Source: Nonomuraea turkmeniaca (GTDB lineage Bacteria > Actinomycetota > Actinomycetes > Streptosporangiales > Streptosporangiaceae). From it: a stretch of DNA of 64,000 nucleotides. The number at the start of each line of letters is the position of its first letter. Positions within the stretch are counted from its first letter, which is position 1. Location of the stretch: assembly GCF_005889735.1 (NCBI RefSeq), contig NZ_VCKY01000015.1, positions 1-64,000 of the forward strand, in the 5' to 3' direction. The position numbers and the translations under genes are program-made. Positions 8,808 to 16,430 of the stretch are shown piece by piece. The notes under the pieces are model-generated. The model was not told where the DNA came from. It worked only from the letters and a program-made list of their open reading frames with translations, and searched no databases.

Positions 8808-9580
8808 TGGCGCTGGACATCGCCGGTCTGACGGTGACGATCGGCGGCAAGGAGATCCTGCGCGGCGTCGACCTGCGGCTGGAGCCCGGACGGGTGCACG
8901 GTCTCGCCGGCGAGAGCGGGTCGGGCAAGACCATGACCGGGCTGGCCGTCCTGGGGCTGCTGCCGCACGGCGCGCGCACCTCGGGCACGATCCGGCTCGG
9001 CGAGCGGGACCTGCTCACGCTGCCGCCCAAGGAGCTGAACCGGGTCCGCGGCGGCGAGGTCGCCATGGTCTTCCAGGACCCGGCCACCAGCCTGCACCCG
9101 ATGCTGACGATCGGGAAGCAGCTGACCGAGCACATGCGGCACCACCTGGGACTGGGCAAGGCCGAGGCCAGGGCACAGGCGGTGGAGCTGCTGACGAAGG
9201 TCCGCATCCCCGGGGCGGAGGAGGCGTACCGGCGTTTCCCGCACCAGTTCTCTGGTGGGATGCGGCAGCGGATCGCGATCGCCATCGCGCTGGCCTGCTC
9301 GCCCAAGGTGCTGATCGCCGACGAGCCGACGACCGCGCTGGACGTGACCGTGCAGGCGGGCGTGCTGCGGCTGCTGCGCGGGCTCTGCGACGAGCTGGGG
9401 CTGGCGGTGCTGCTGGTCACCCACGACCTGGGGGTGATGTCGGCGGTCGCGGACGAGGTGAGCGTGATGAAGGACGGTCTGGTCGTCGAGTCGGGGCCGC
9501 GGGGCCGGGTGCTGCGCGAGCCCGCGCACGCCTACACCCGTTCGCTGCTGGAATCCCTGCCCGAGGCGGAGGCCCGATGA
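8807..9580 (+). CDS. ABC transporter ATP-binding protein, DppD/OppD type
   Basis: A 257-residue ATPase. Walker A is GESGSGKTM, the signature is FSGGMRQRIAIAIALA, and Walker B is VLIADEPTTALDV; the Q-loop is MVFQDPATSLHPM. The ATG at 8807 shares its A with the TGA stop of the permease. It lacks the long C-terminal oligopeptide-transporter tail seen in many DppD proteins, which its partner ATPase does have. It powers import together with the next gene product and overlaps it by 4 nt. Confidence 0.92.
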   Translation: MALDIAGLTVTIGGKEILRGVDLRLEPGRVHGLAGESGSGKTMTGLAVLGLLPHGARTSGTIRLGERDLLTLPPKELNRVRGGEVAMVFQDPATSLHPMLTIGKQLTEHMRHHLGLGKAEARAQAVELLTKVRIPGAEEAYRRFPHQFSGGMRQRIAIAIALACSPKVLIADEPTTALDVTVQAGVLRLLRGLCDELGLAVLLVTHDLGVMSAVADEVSVMKDGLVVESGPRGRVLREPAHAYTRSLLESLPEAEAR

Positions 9581-10518
9581 GCGAGCGCGGCGAGCGAACA
9601 AGGGACCACGTGACGCTGCTGAGCATCGACGACCTGGTCGTCGAGCACCGCTCCCCCGGACGTCCGGCCGTGCGGGCCGTGGCCGGGGCCAGCTTGGAGG
9701 TCGCTCCCGGCGAGGTCGTCGGGCTGGTCGGGGAGTCCGGGTGCGGCAAGTCGACGCTGGCCCGCGCGGTCTGCGGGCTGAACCCGATCACCGAGGGCTC
9801 GATCACGTTCGAGGGGCGGCCGGTCACGCCGCTGGGCCTGCGGCGCAGGAAGCTGACCGGCATCCAGATGGTGTTCCAGGATCCGTACACGTCGCTGAAC
9901 CCGCGGCGGCGGGCGGGCGACCAGATCGCCGACGGGCTGCGGACGGCGCGCGACACCAGCACCACGCCCGCCGACCTGCTGGAGCGGGTGGGGTTGCCGC
10001 GTGACTTCGCGGGGCGGCACCCGCACGAGTTCTCCGGCGGGCAGCGGCAGCGGGTCGCGATCGCCAGGGCCCTGGCCGCCCGGCCGCGGCTGCTGATCGG
10101 CGACGAGCCGATCTCGGCGCTGGACGCCTCGGCGCAGTCGCAGGTGGCCAGGCTCATGCGGGACCTGGCCGTGGACTCGGGGGCGGGGCTGCTGTTCATC
10201 AGCCACGACCTGTCCGTGGTGCGGGTGATCGCGGACCGGATCGCCGTCATGTACCTGGGCAAGATCGTCGAGGTGGGGCGCACGGAGGAGGTGTGGGCCG
10301 AGCCGCGGCATCCGTACACGCAGGCGCTGCTGAAGGCCATTCCCCGGCCGGACGGCATGGGCGTGCTGCCGGCGGAGTTGCCCGGGGACGTGCCGGATCC
10401 GGCGAATCCGCCAGAGGGGTGCAGGTTCCACCCCCGGTGCCCGTTCGTGATGGACGTGTGCCGGGTGAAGGAGCCGGACTTCGGGCCGGTGGCCTGCTGG
10501 CTGCACGAACCGAAGTGA
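9577..10518 (+). CDS. ABC transporter ATP-binding protein, DppF/OppF type
   Basis: A 313-residue ATPase with Walker A GESGCGKSTL, Q-loop MVFQDPYTSLNPR, signature FSGGQRQRVAIARALA and Walker B LLIGDEPISALDAS. The C-terminal oligopeptide/dipeptide extension (GCRFHPRCPFVMDVC) has the Cys cluster usual in this subfamily. The ATG at 9577 overlaps the previous stop (ATGA). The ORF ends in GTGA, whose GTG is the likely start of the M24 gene, so uptake and the downstream enzyme are made together. Confidence 0.93.
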   Translation: MSERGERTRDHVTLLSIDDLVVEHRSPGRPAVRAVAGASLEVAPGEVVGLVGESGCGKSTLARAVCGLNPITEGSITFEGRPVTPLGLRRRKLTGIQMVFQDPYTSLNPRRRAGDQIADGLRTARDTSTTPADLLERVGLPRDFAGRHPHEFSGGQRQRVAIARALAARPRLLIGDEPISALDASAQSQVARLMRDLAVDSGAGLLFISHDLSVVRVIADRIAVMYLGKIVEVGRTEEVWAEPRHPYTQALLKAIPRPDGMGVLPAELPGDVPDPANPPEGCRFHPRCPFVMDVCRVKEPDFGPVACWLHEPK

Positions 10519-11516
10519 CGCCGGGGCGGGCCGAGGCGCGGCTGCGGGCCGTGCGGGCGGCGATGGACGAGGAAGGACTCGACGCCCTGGTGTTGCGGCC
10601 GTCGCCGGACTTCCGCTTCCTCGGCGGCGAGGAGTCTCGCGGCACGCCCGACGGTGCCGCCTTTCTCGTGGTGACGCGGGACACGATCGCCGCGACCGCC
10701 GACCCGGCGGTGCTGGTGCCGGAGGGGGCGCGGCGGGTCGGGGTGGACGCGGAGATGCGGGTGCGGGAGCTGTTCGGGCTGGCGATCGAGGCCGAACTGG
10801 TGCCCGCGTCCGCCGTGCTGGCCCCGCTGCGGCTGCGTAAGGAGCCGCACGAGATCGCCGCCATCGGGCGGGCGGCCCTGCGGGCCGAGGAGGTGCTGCG
10901 GCAGGCGCGGGAGCTGGCCTGGTTCGGCGCGACCGAGCGGGCGATGGCGGCCACGCTGCGGATGCTGGCGCTGGAGTCCGGCTGCGAGGAGGTGCTGTCG
11001 CTGCGGGTGGCGGCCGGCGAGCACACGGCTCGGCCCGCGCACCTGCCCGGCGCACGTGTGATCAACCCCGGGGACGCGCTGCTGGTGTCGTTGTGCGGGC
11101 GGTGGGACGGCTACTGCGCGGAGGTGGCGCGGGTCTTCGCGGTGGCGGAGCCGCCCGAGGACTTCGAGGCCATGTACTCGGTGGTGCTCGCCGCCCACGG
11201 CGCGGCCCTCGCGGCGGCCCGGCCGCCCGCCCCGGCCGCGGACGTCGCGCGGGCGGTGGGCGAGGTGATCGACGGCAGCGGGTACGGCCGCTTCGCCGCC
11301 GCGCGCACCGGCCGGGGCGTCGGCCTGGGCCCGGACGAGGGACCGCGGCTGAGCGAGGGCACGCCGCTCGCGCCCGGCATGACGTTCTGCCTGGAGCCGG
11401 CGATCTACGTGCCCGAGCTGTTCGGGGCGCGGGTCGCGGACGTGGTGGCCTGCACGGACACCGGCCCTGTGGTACTGACGTCGGGACCGCCCGCCCTGCA
11501 CGTGCTGGAGCGCTAG
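10515..11516 (+). CDS. M24 family (aminopeptidase P / prolidase-like) protein with degraded metal site
   Basis: A 333-residue protein with an N-terminal creatinase-like domain (about 1-120) and a C-terminal pita-bread domain. The GTG at 10515 overlaps the stop of the ATPase gene (GTGA). Compared with aminopeptidase P motifs, the five metal ligands are mostly changed: the first Asp is Ser192 (LLVSLCG), the second is Glu203 (CAEVARVF), the His is Arg267 (RTGRGVGL), one Glu is kept (Glu294, CLEPAIYVP) and the last is Ala308 (ARVADVV). A normal two-metal peptidase therefore looks unlikely. It may be a metal-independent hydrolase like creatinase, or a non-catalytic protein. Its place in the uptake operon suggests it acts on the imported compound. 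Confidence 0.82.
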   Translation: MTPGRAEARLRAVRAAMDEEGLDALVLRPSPDFRFLGGEESRGTPDGAAFLVVTRDTIAATADPAVLVPEGARRVGVDAEMRVRELFGLAIEAELVPASAVLAPLRLRKEPHEIAAIGRAALRAEEVLRQARELAWFGATERAMAATLRMLALESGCEEVLSLRVAAGEHTARPAHLPGARVINPGDALLVSLCGRWDGYCAEVARVFAVAEPPEDFEAMYSVVLAAHGAALAAARPPAPAADVARAVGEVIDGSGYGRFAAARTGRGVGLGPDEGPRLSEGTPLAPGMTFCLEPAIYVPELFGARVADVVACTDTGPVVLTSGPPALHVLER

Positions 11517-11628
11517 CGAGGACACGGCGGCCCCGGCCATGGCATAACGTCGCTGTTGACCGGGGTTGCGCGGTGCGGACCCGGGAACGGCCTAGGCGTG
11601 GGCACGACCTACAAGTTGTGGAGAGCAT

Positions 11629-12729
11629 GTGAAGATCAGTGGAGTTGAGCTGCGGCGGATCGCGATGCCGCTGGTGGCGCCGTTCCGCACCTCATTCGGC
11701 ACCGAGACCGCCCGCGACGTCCTGCTGGTGAAGGTCGTGACGCCGGACGCCGAGGGGTGGGCCGAATGCGTGGCCATGTCGGAGCCGCTCTACTCCTCCG
11801 AGTACGTCGACGGCGCCGCCGAGGTGATCCGCCGCTTCCTGCTGCCCGCCCTGCCCAAGAACCTGGACGTGCACGACGTCGGCCGCGCGCTGGAGCCGAT
11901 CAAAGGCCACCGCATGGCCAAGGCGGCGCTGGAGACGGCCATCCTGGACGCGCAGCTGCGCGCGGCGGGTGAGTCGTTCGCCCGCTTCCTCGGCGCGGCC
12001 CGCAGCCGGGTGCCGTGCGGGGTGTCGGTCGGCATCATGGACTCGATCCCGCAGCTGCTCGACGCCGTCGCAGGCTACCTGGACGAGGGGTACGTCCGGA
12101 TCAAGCTGAAGATCGAGCCCGGCTGGGACGTCGAGCCGGTCCGGGCCGTGCGCGAGCGGTTCGGCGACGACGTGCTGCTCCAGGTGGACGCCAACGCCGC
12201 CTACACCCTGGTCGACGCCCCGCGCCTGGCCAAGCTGGACGCGTTCGACCTGCTGCTGATCGAGCAGCCGCTGGCCAACGACGACCTGGTCCAGCACGCG
12301 AAGCTGGCGCAGCTCCTCAAGACGCCCATCTGCCTGGACGAGTCGATCGAGTCGGCCGAGCACGCCGCCGCCGCGATCGCGCTCGGCTCCTGCTCGATCG
12401 TCAACATCAAGCCGGGCCGTATCGGCGGCTACCTGGAGGCGCGGCGCATCCACGACCTGTGCCGGGCGAACGGGATCGCCGTGTGGTGCGGCGGCATGCT
12501 GGAGACCGGCCTCGGCCGGGCCGCGAACGTGGCGCTGGCGGCACTGCCGGGGTTCACGTTGCCGGGCGACACGTCGGCGTCGCGGCGCTACTACGCGACC
12601 GACATCACGGAGCCGTTCGAGCTGGCGGACGGGCACCTGGACGTGCCGGCCAGGCCCGGGATCGGCGTCGAGCCGCTCCCGGACGTGCTCGACGAGGTGA
12701 CCACGGCCACGGAGTGGATCAGTCTCTGA
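11629..12729 (+). CDS. N-acylamino acid racemase / o-succinylbenzoate synthase-type enolase superfamily enzyme
   Basis: A 366-residue enolase-superfamily enzyme of the MLE subgroup. Catalytic KxK is in VRIKLKIEPGWD. Metal ligands are Asp in LQVDANAAY, Glu in LLLIEQPL and Asp in ICLDES. The second Lys is in IVNIKPGRIGG, and WCGGMLETGLGRAANVALA is the signature of the NSAR/MenC lineage. A GGAGAG sequence precedes the GTG start at 11629. It lies 112 bp after the M24 gene on the same strand. No other men genes are in the window, and the peptide-transporter context favours racemization of an N-acylated amino acid over menaquinone synthesis. The two activities cannot be separated by sequence alone. 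Confidence 0.88.
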   Translation: MKISGVELRRIAMPLVAPFRTSFGTETARDVLLVKVVTPDAEGWAECVAMSEPLYSSEYVDGAAEVIRRFLLPALPKNLDVHDVGRALEPIKGHRMAKAALETAILDAQLRAAGESFARFLGAARSRVPCGVSVGIMDSIPQLLDAVAGYLDEGYVRIKLKIEPGWDVEPVRAVRERFGDDVLLQVDANAAYTLVDAPRLAKLDAFDLLLIEQPLANDDLVQHAKLAQLLKTPICLDESIESAEHAAAAIALGSCSIVNIKPGRIGGYLEARRIHDLCRANGIAVWCGGMLETGLGRAANVALAALPGFTLPGDTSASRRYYATDITEPFELADGHLDVPARPGIGVEPLPDVLDEVTTATEWISL

Positions 12730-13646
12730 GCTTCGGCGTCGCCCGGGCGCCCAGGTGGACGTACGGGGAGCCGTCGGGCAGCTCGTAGAACACGGCGGCC
12801 GTCCAGTCGGGCGAGCCGCCCATCCTGCACAGGAACGTGACGTCGTCGACGGAAACCAGCCGGCTCTCCTGGGGTTCCTGCTGGAGAAGGGCGGCGACGG
12901 GGCCCGTGGCCTCGTACCGCAGCCAGGGCTCCCCGTCGCGGATCGACACCGTGAGCCGGACGCCGGCCCGCTCGTAGACGCCCGCGTAGCGCCCGGCGTC
13001 CACGTCGGCGGGCTGAGCGGAGGGGGCACGGTCAGGCCGTCGAGCTCGGCGAACAGCTCCCTGGCCAGGGCGCGGGCGAAGGCGTTCGCCTGTCCGCCGT
13101 TCGCGGTCGCGCAGACGACGGTGCCGGTGTCGGGGACGGCCCAGAGCATGGCGTGCTGGCCGATGGTGTTGCCGCCGTGGGACAGGACGCGGTGGCCGTC
13201 CCACTCGTCGCGGATCCAGCCGATCCCCCACTGCTTCCACGTCGGCGGGGCGGGCGCAGATCAGCCCGGCCGGGCCCGTGGCCCGCATGAGCCCCCACTG
13301 CGGGGCGGGCTCGCCGCCCTCCCGGTGGCCCATGGCGGCCCGGAAACGCAGCACGTCCTCGGGCAGCGTCCACGTGTGGGTCAGGCCGAGCGGCTCGGCG
13401 ATGCCGTCCCTGAGCACGTCGTCCCATCGTTTGCCGGTCAGCCGCTCCAGGACGCGGCCGGCGATCACGAACCCGGAGTTGCAGTACGACTGGGTGGCGC
13501 CGAGTGGATGGTTCTGGGTCAGGCCGGCGCAGGCCTCGACATACTTCGCCACGCAGTCGTCGCCGCGTCCGGTGTCGAGGAAGAGGTCGCCGTCGATGCC
13601 GCTGGTGTGGGAGAGCAGGTGCCGGATCGTGACCGTCTTGGTGAGC
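12719..13646 (-). pseudogene. broken beta-lactamase-family (class C / DD-peptidase-like) serine hydrolase
   Basis: A remnant of a serine beta-lactamase-like gene reading leftward. Recognisable blocks are TVTIRHLLSHTSGIDGDLF (about 13580-13640), the Tyr-x-Asn motif YCNSGF, the HGGN motif in SHGGNTIGQHA (about 13150-13185, in a different frame) and a C-terminal domain ending at 12719. The frame changes near 13255, where about 40 family residues also appear to be missing, and changes back near 13015. The N-terminus with the catalytic SxxK is absent: homology stops at about 13646, where an inverted fragment of another gene begins. Its 3' end overlaps the tail of the racemase gene by 11 bp. It is almost certainly non-functional. 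Confidence 0.8.
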
Positions 13647-13945
13647 CGGGCGAGTACGTGCTGGTGGTGCACTACGCCAACGCCGACCGCAACACCGGGC
13701 ACGCCTACAACACCGACGTGATCAGCCGGTTCCTCGACATCACCGAGACCGGCGGGGCGACCACCCGCGGCGTGTTCCGGCACAACTACGCCTGGGACAC
13801 CTTCTGGCCCCAGGCCACCCCGCTCACCCTGACCACCGCGAACGGCCCGCTCGTCCTCGGCAACGCCACGGCGTACGGGCCGGACGTCGACCGGCTCGAG
13901 CTCGCCCGGCTCGTCCTCAAGGTCGACAACAGGTCGCGGAGCTGA
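13647..13945 (+). pseudogene. C-terminal fragment of a secreted carbohydrate-binding (galactose-binding-like) domain protein
   Basis: About 98 codons remain, from GEYVLVVHYANADRNTGHAY to a TGA at 13943-13945, including NTDVISRFLDITETGGATTR and PLVLGNATAYGPDVDRLELA. This looks like the end of a jelly-roll binding domain found at the C-terminus of actinobacterial glycoside hydrolases. It has no start or upstream part: the sequence switches at about 13647 into an inverted beta-lactamase remnant. It is a rearrangement scar, not a functional gene. The exact CBM family is not certain. Confidence 0.65.
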
Positions 13946-13950
13946 CCCTC

Positions 13951-13984
13951 GCCGCGCCCGCCGCCCACCGGCGGCGGGCGCGGC
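13951..13984. terminator. perfect 15-bp hairpin, bidirectional terminator
   Basis: Arms 13951-13965 and 13970-13984 are perfectly complementary and entirely G+C, with loop CACC. It sits 6 bp after the stop of the rightward fragment and 70 bp past the end of the leftward dehydratase gene. There is no T tract, as is common for actinobacterial terminators. Confidence 0.75.
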
Positions 13985-14053
13985 CCGGACTCTGCTCAGG
14001 GCGTTCCCGGGCGGCCGGCACCTGTAGCCCGCCGAAGAGCGCACACGGCCTGC

Positions 14054-15190
14054 TCACCAATTGGTGAAGGCGCCGTCGCGGGCACGCAGGTGGGGGCGTT
14101 CAGCGGCGACGGCCTGATATTTCCGGGCTTCGACCCGGTCGATGTCGACGCCGAGGCCGGGGAGGTCGGGGACGTCGAAGCGACCTCCCCGAACCTCGGG
14201 CCGCGCGGTGAACACGTCCGGCAGCTCGGGCGGGGCTTGGTGTTCCTGCACTCCGATGTACGGCGAGGCCAGGTTCAGCTGGAGCGACGAGGCCGCCGTC
14301 ACCGGGCCGAGCGGGTTGTGGGTGGCCAGTTTGACGTAGTGCGTCTCGCACAGGGCGGCGATCTTCCTGGCCTCGGTGAGCCCGGCGGCCACCGCGACGT
14401 CCACCCTGGCGTAGTCGATGAGATCCTGCTCGATGAGCCGCTGGAACTCCCATTTCGACCCGAACTGCTCGCCCGCCGCCAGCGGCACCGCCGTGCGGGA
14501 TCTCAACGACCGGTACACCTCCAGGCTTTCGCACCGCAACGGGTCCTCCACGAAGTACGGCTTGGCCGGCTCGATCTCGCGGCACAACGTCACGGCCTCG
14601 GGCAGGTCGAGCCGCGTGTGCACGTCGAGGATCAGCTCCACCTCATCGCCCACGGCCTGCCGTACGGCGTGGAACAGCTCGATGCCCCACCGCATCGACG
14701 CTCGCTGGTCCAGAGTGCCGTCCCGGTCATGGGGCACGGCGAAGCGCAGGTGCCGCCAGCCGTCCGCGACCAGCGACCGGGCCCGGTCCAGGAACGCGTC
14801 GAGGTCGTAGTAGTCGTCCCCCAGATGCGCATAGGCGGGGACGTGATCACGCACCCGCCCCCCGAACAGGTCGTAGACCGGCACTCCCAGCGTCTTTCCA
14901 CGAATGTCCCATAGCGCCACATCGATGGCGGCGATCGCGGACGACAGGATGCGATCGGCGGGGAAGAAGCCCCGGCGGAACATCACCTGCCAGAGGTGCT
15001 CGATCCTGGCGGGATCCTCGCCCAGCAGCAGCTCCCCAAGGTGCTCGATCGCCCCTGAGACCGCCTTCTGCCGCGAGCGGATGCCCACCTCGCCGATGCC
15101 GTGCACCCCCTCGTCGGTGTCGACGACGACCAGCATCATGCTGTCGCCGTGCTCGGGCAGGGTGAGCACTTCCCAACCAGTGATCTTCAC
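14054..15190 (-). CDS. mandelate racemase/muconate lactonizing enzyme family protein, D-galactonate dehydratase-like
   Basis: A 378-residue enolase-superfamily enzyme. The metal ligands are Asp in LILDVHTRLD, Glu in KPYFVEDPLRC and Glu in LAAGEQFGSKWEFQ. KLATHNPLGPVTAASSLQLN supplies the catalytic His of the DgoD/ManD-type subgroup. Such enzymes dehydrate sugar acids (galactonate, mannonate and relatives) to 2-keto-3-deoxy acids. The start is GTG at 15190 with GGAG 8 nt upstream. It is divergent from a LacI regulator, and a candidate LacI-type operator lies about 15 bp upstream of the start. It likely handles the acid formed from the sugar imported by the neighbouring ABC system. The exact substrate is not deducible. 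Confidence 0.88.
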   Translation of the reverse strand: MKITGWEVLTLPEHGDSMMLVVVDTDEGVHGIGEVGIRSRQKAVSGAIEHLGELLLGEDPARIEHLWQVMFRRGFFPADRILSSAIAAIDVALWDIRGKTLGVPVYDLFGGRVRDHVPAYAHLGDDYYDLDAFLDRARSLVADGWRHLRFAVPHDRDGTLDQRASMRWGIELFHAVRQAVGDEVELILDVHTRLDLPEAVTLCREIEPAKPYFVEDPLRCESLEVYRSLRSRTAVPLAAGEQFGSKWEFQRLIEQDLIDYARVDVAVAAGLTEARKIAALCETHYVKLATHNPLGPVTAASSLQLNLASPYIGVQEHQAPPELPDVFTARPEVRGGRFDVPDLPGLGVDIDRVEARKYQAVAAERPHLRARDGAFTNW

Positions 15191-15204
15191 AGATGAACTC
15201 CAAT

Positions 15205-15332
15205 GAGAACGTTACCGGGATTCTCAGGAACTCAATCATGCACGGTCTCGGCGAGGATGGCCAGATGCCGATTTAACACTCTGGTGACTGCGAAGAAATG
15301 CCCTTGACGCTTCCGGGAACGTTTGCAACCAT
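15205..15332. promoter_or_regulatory. two matching candidate LacI operators and the lacI-like promoter
   Basis: GAGAACGTTACC (15205-15216) and GGGAACGTTTGC (15315-15326) share 9 of 12 positions, including the core GAACGTT with the central CG that LacI/PurR-type proteins favour. The first abuts the dehydratase start. The second lies in the spacer of a candidate promoter for the regulator gene: -35 TTGACG (15304-15309), 17 bp, -10 AACCAT (15327-15332). The arrangement suggests the regulator represses both itself and the divergent dehydratase. Confidence 0.5.
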
Positions 15333-15360
15333 CCTCCCTATCGACGACCAGGAGGGCAGC

Positions 15361-16332
15361 GTGGCAGTGACGATCCGGCAGGTGGCGCAGGCGGCCGGGG
15401 TGTCGGTCTCGACCGTCTCCCGCGCGTTCACCGCCCCTGATCAGGTGCAGCCGCAGACCCTGCAGCGCATCAGGGACGCGGCCGCGAAGCTGGGCTACAC
15501 GCCCAATCCGGCGGCCCGCTCGCTGCGGGGCGGGAAGACCGAGTCGCTCGGACTGATCATCCCGGACATCACCAACCCGTTCTTCCCACCGATCTTCAAG
15601 GCGATGCAGGCCCGTGCCCGCAGGCTCGGCTACACCGTGCTGGCCGCCGACACCGACGAGCGGGAGTCCGACGAGCTGGAGACCATCACCGCGGTCTCCA
15701 AGCGGGTCGACGGCATGATCCTGTGGGCCTCCACCCTCTCGGAGGACAGACTCGCCGAGCTGGCGGAGACCATGCCGGTGGTGCTCGTGAACCGGCACGT
15801 GCCCGGCATCCCCGAGATCCAGATCTCCCTGACCGCCGGCATCTCCCAGGCGGCGGAGCACCTCAAGGCGTACGGCCACACCAGGTGCGTCTTCGTCAAC
15901 GGGTCACGGCCCGAGCTCAGCCGTGGCAAGTCGATAAGAGAGGCGTTCGAGGCGCACGACCTGTCCCTCGTCGAGTTCGGTCCCTACGAGCCGCGCTTCG
16001 AGACCGGCGTGCACGCCGCCACCTTGGTCACCTCCTCCGACGCCACCGCGGTGCTCGCCCACAACGACCTGGTCGCGCTCGGCGTGCTGCACCAGCTCGC
16101 CAAGCTCGGCGTCGACGTGCCGCGCGACGTCAGTGTGATCGGCATAGACGACACGCTGCTCGCCGAGACCTCCACCCCGTCGCTGACCACCATCCGCATC
16201 TCGGCCCAAGAGCTCGCCACCCACGCCGCCGACCTCCTGCTCGACACCATCGGCGGGCGAGCCGGCGGCCGCGTCGTGGAGATCGGCTCCCGGCTCATCC
16301 CCAGATCCTCGACCGGTCCCGCCGGCCGCTGA
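15361..16332 (+). CDS. LacI family transcriptional regulator
   Basis: A 323-residue repressor. The N-terminal HTH is TIRQVAQAAGVSVSTVSRAF with hinge NPAARSLRGGKTESLGLIIP. The C-terminal periplasmic-binding-like effector domain ends at RLIPRSSTGPAGR. The GTG at 15361 is chosen because AGGAGGG lies 5-11 nt upstream and gives the standard HTH N-terminus; a longer form from 15298 would add non-conserved residues. It is divergent from the dehydratase and upstream of the sugar ABC operon, which it probably represses until a sugar effector binds. Confidence 0.93.
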   Translation: MAVTIRQVAQAAGVSVSTVSRAFTAPDQVQPQTLQRIRDAAAKLGYTPNPAARSLRGGKTESLGLIIPDITNPFFPPIFKAMQARARRLGYTVLAADTDERESDELETITAVSKRVDGMILWASTLSEDRLAELAETMPVVLVNRHVPGIPEIQISLTAGISQAAEHLKAYGHTRCVFVNGSRPELSRGKSIREAFEAHDLSLVEFGPYEPRFETGVHAATLVTSSDATAVLAHNDLVALGVLHQLAKLGVDVPRDVSVIGIDDTLLAETSTPSLTTIRISAQELATHAADLLLDTIGGRAGGRVVEIGSRLIPRSSTGPAGR

Positions 16333-16349
16333 CCGAAGGTCCGGCCCCC

Positions 16350-16369
16350 CGGTACGGCACGCCGTACCG
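16350..16369. promoter_or_regulatory. 20-bp perfect inverted repeat between lacI-like gene and sugar ABC operon
   Basis: Arms CGGTACGGC (16350-16358) and GCCGTACCG (16361-16369) flank AC. A 2-nt loop is too small for a good hairpin, so a protein-binding site is as likely as a terminator for the preceding gene. It lies 62 bp before the SBP start. Its sequence differs from the GAACGTT elements upstream, so if it is an operator it may bind a different regulator. Confidence 0.45.
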
Positions 16370-16430
16370 CCATCCGTCATGCCGTCATTAGCACCATTTT
16401 TCCTGCTATGACCTGAACGCGGGAGTTCAG

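Noticed and set aside
11629-12729. Assignment as menaquinone-pathway MenC
   Set aside because: The family contains both activities, no other men gene is near, and the context is a peptide-uptake operon; symbol left blank.
12755-13945. A 396-codon plus-strand frame running through the scar
   Set aside because: Only the last 98 or so codons resemble a protein domain; the first part is the reverse strand of the beta-lactamase remnant.
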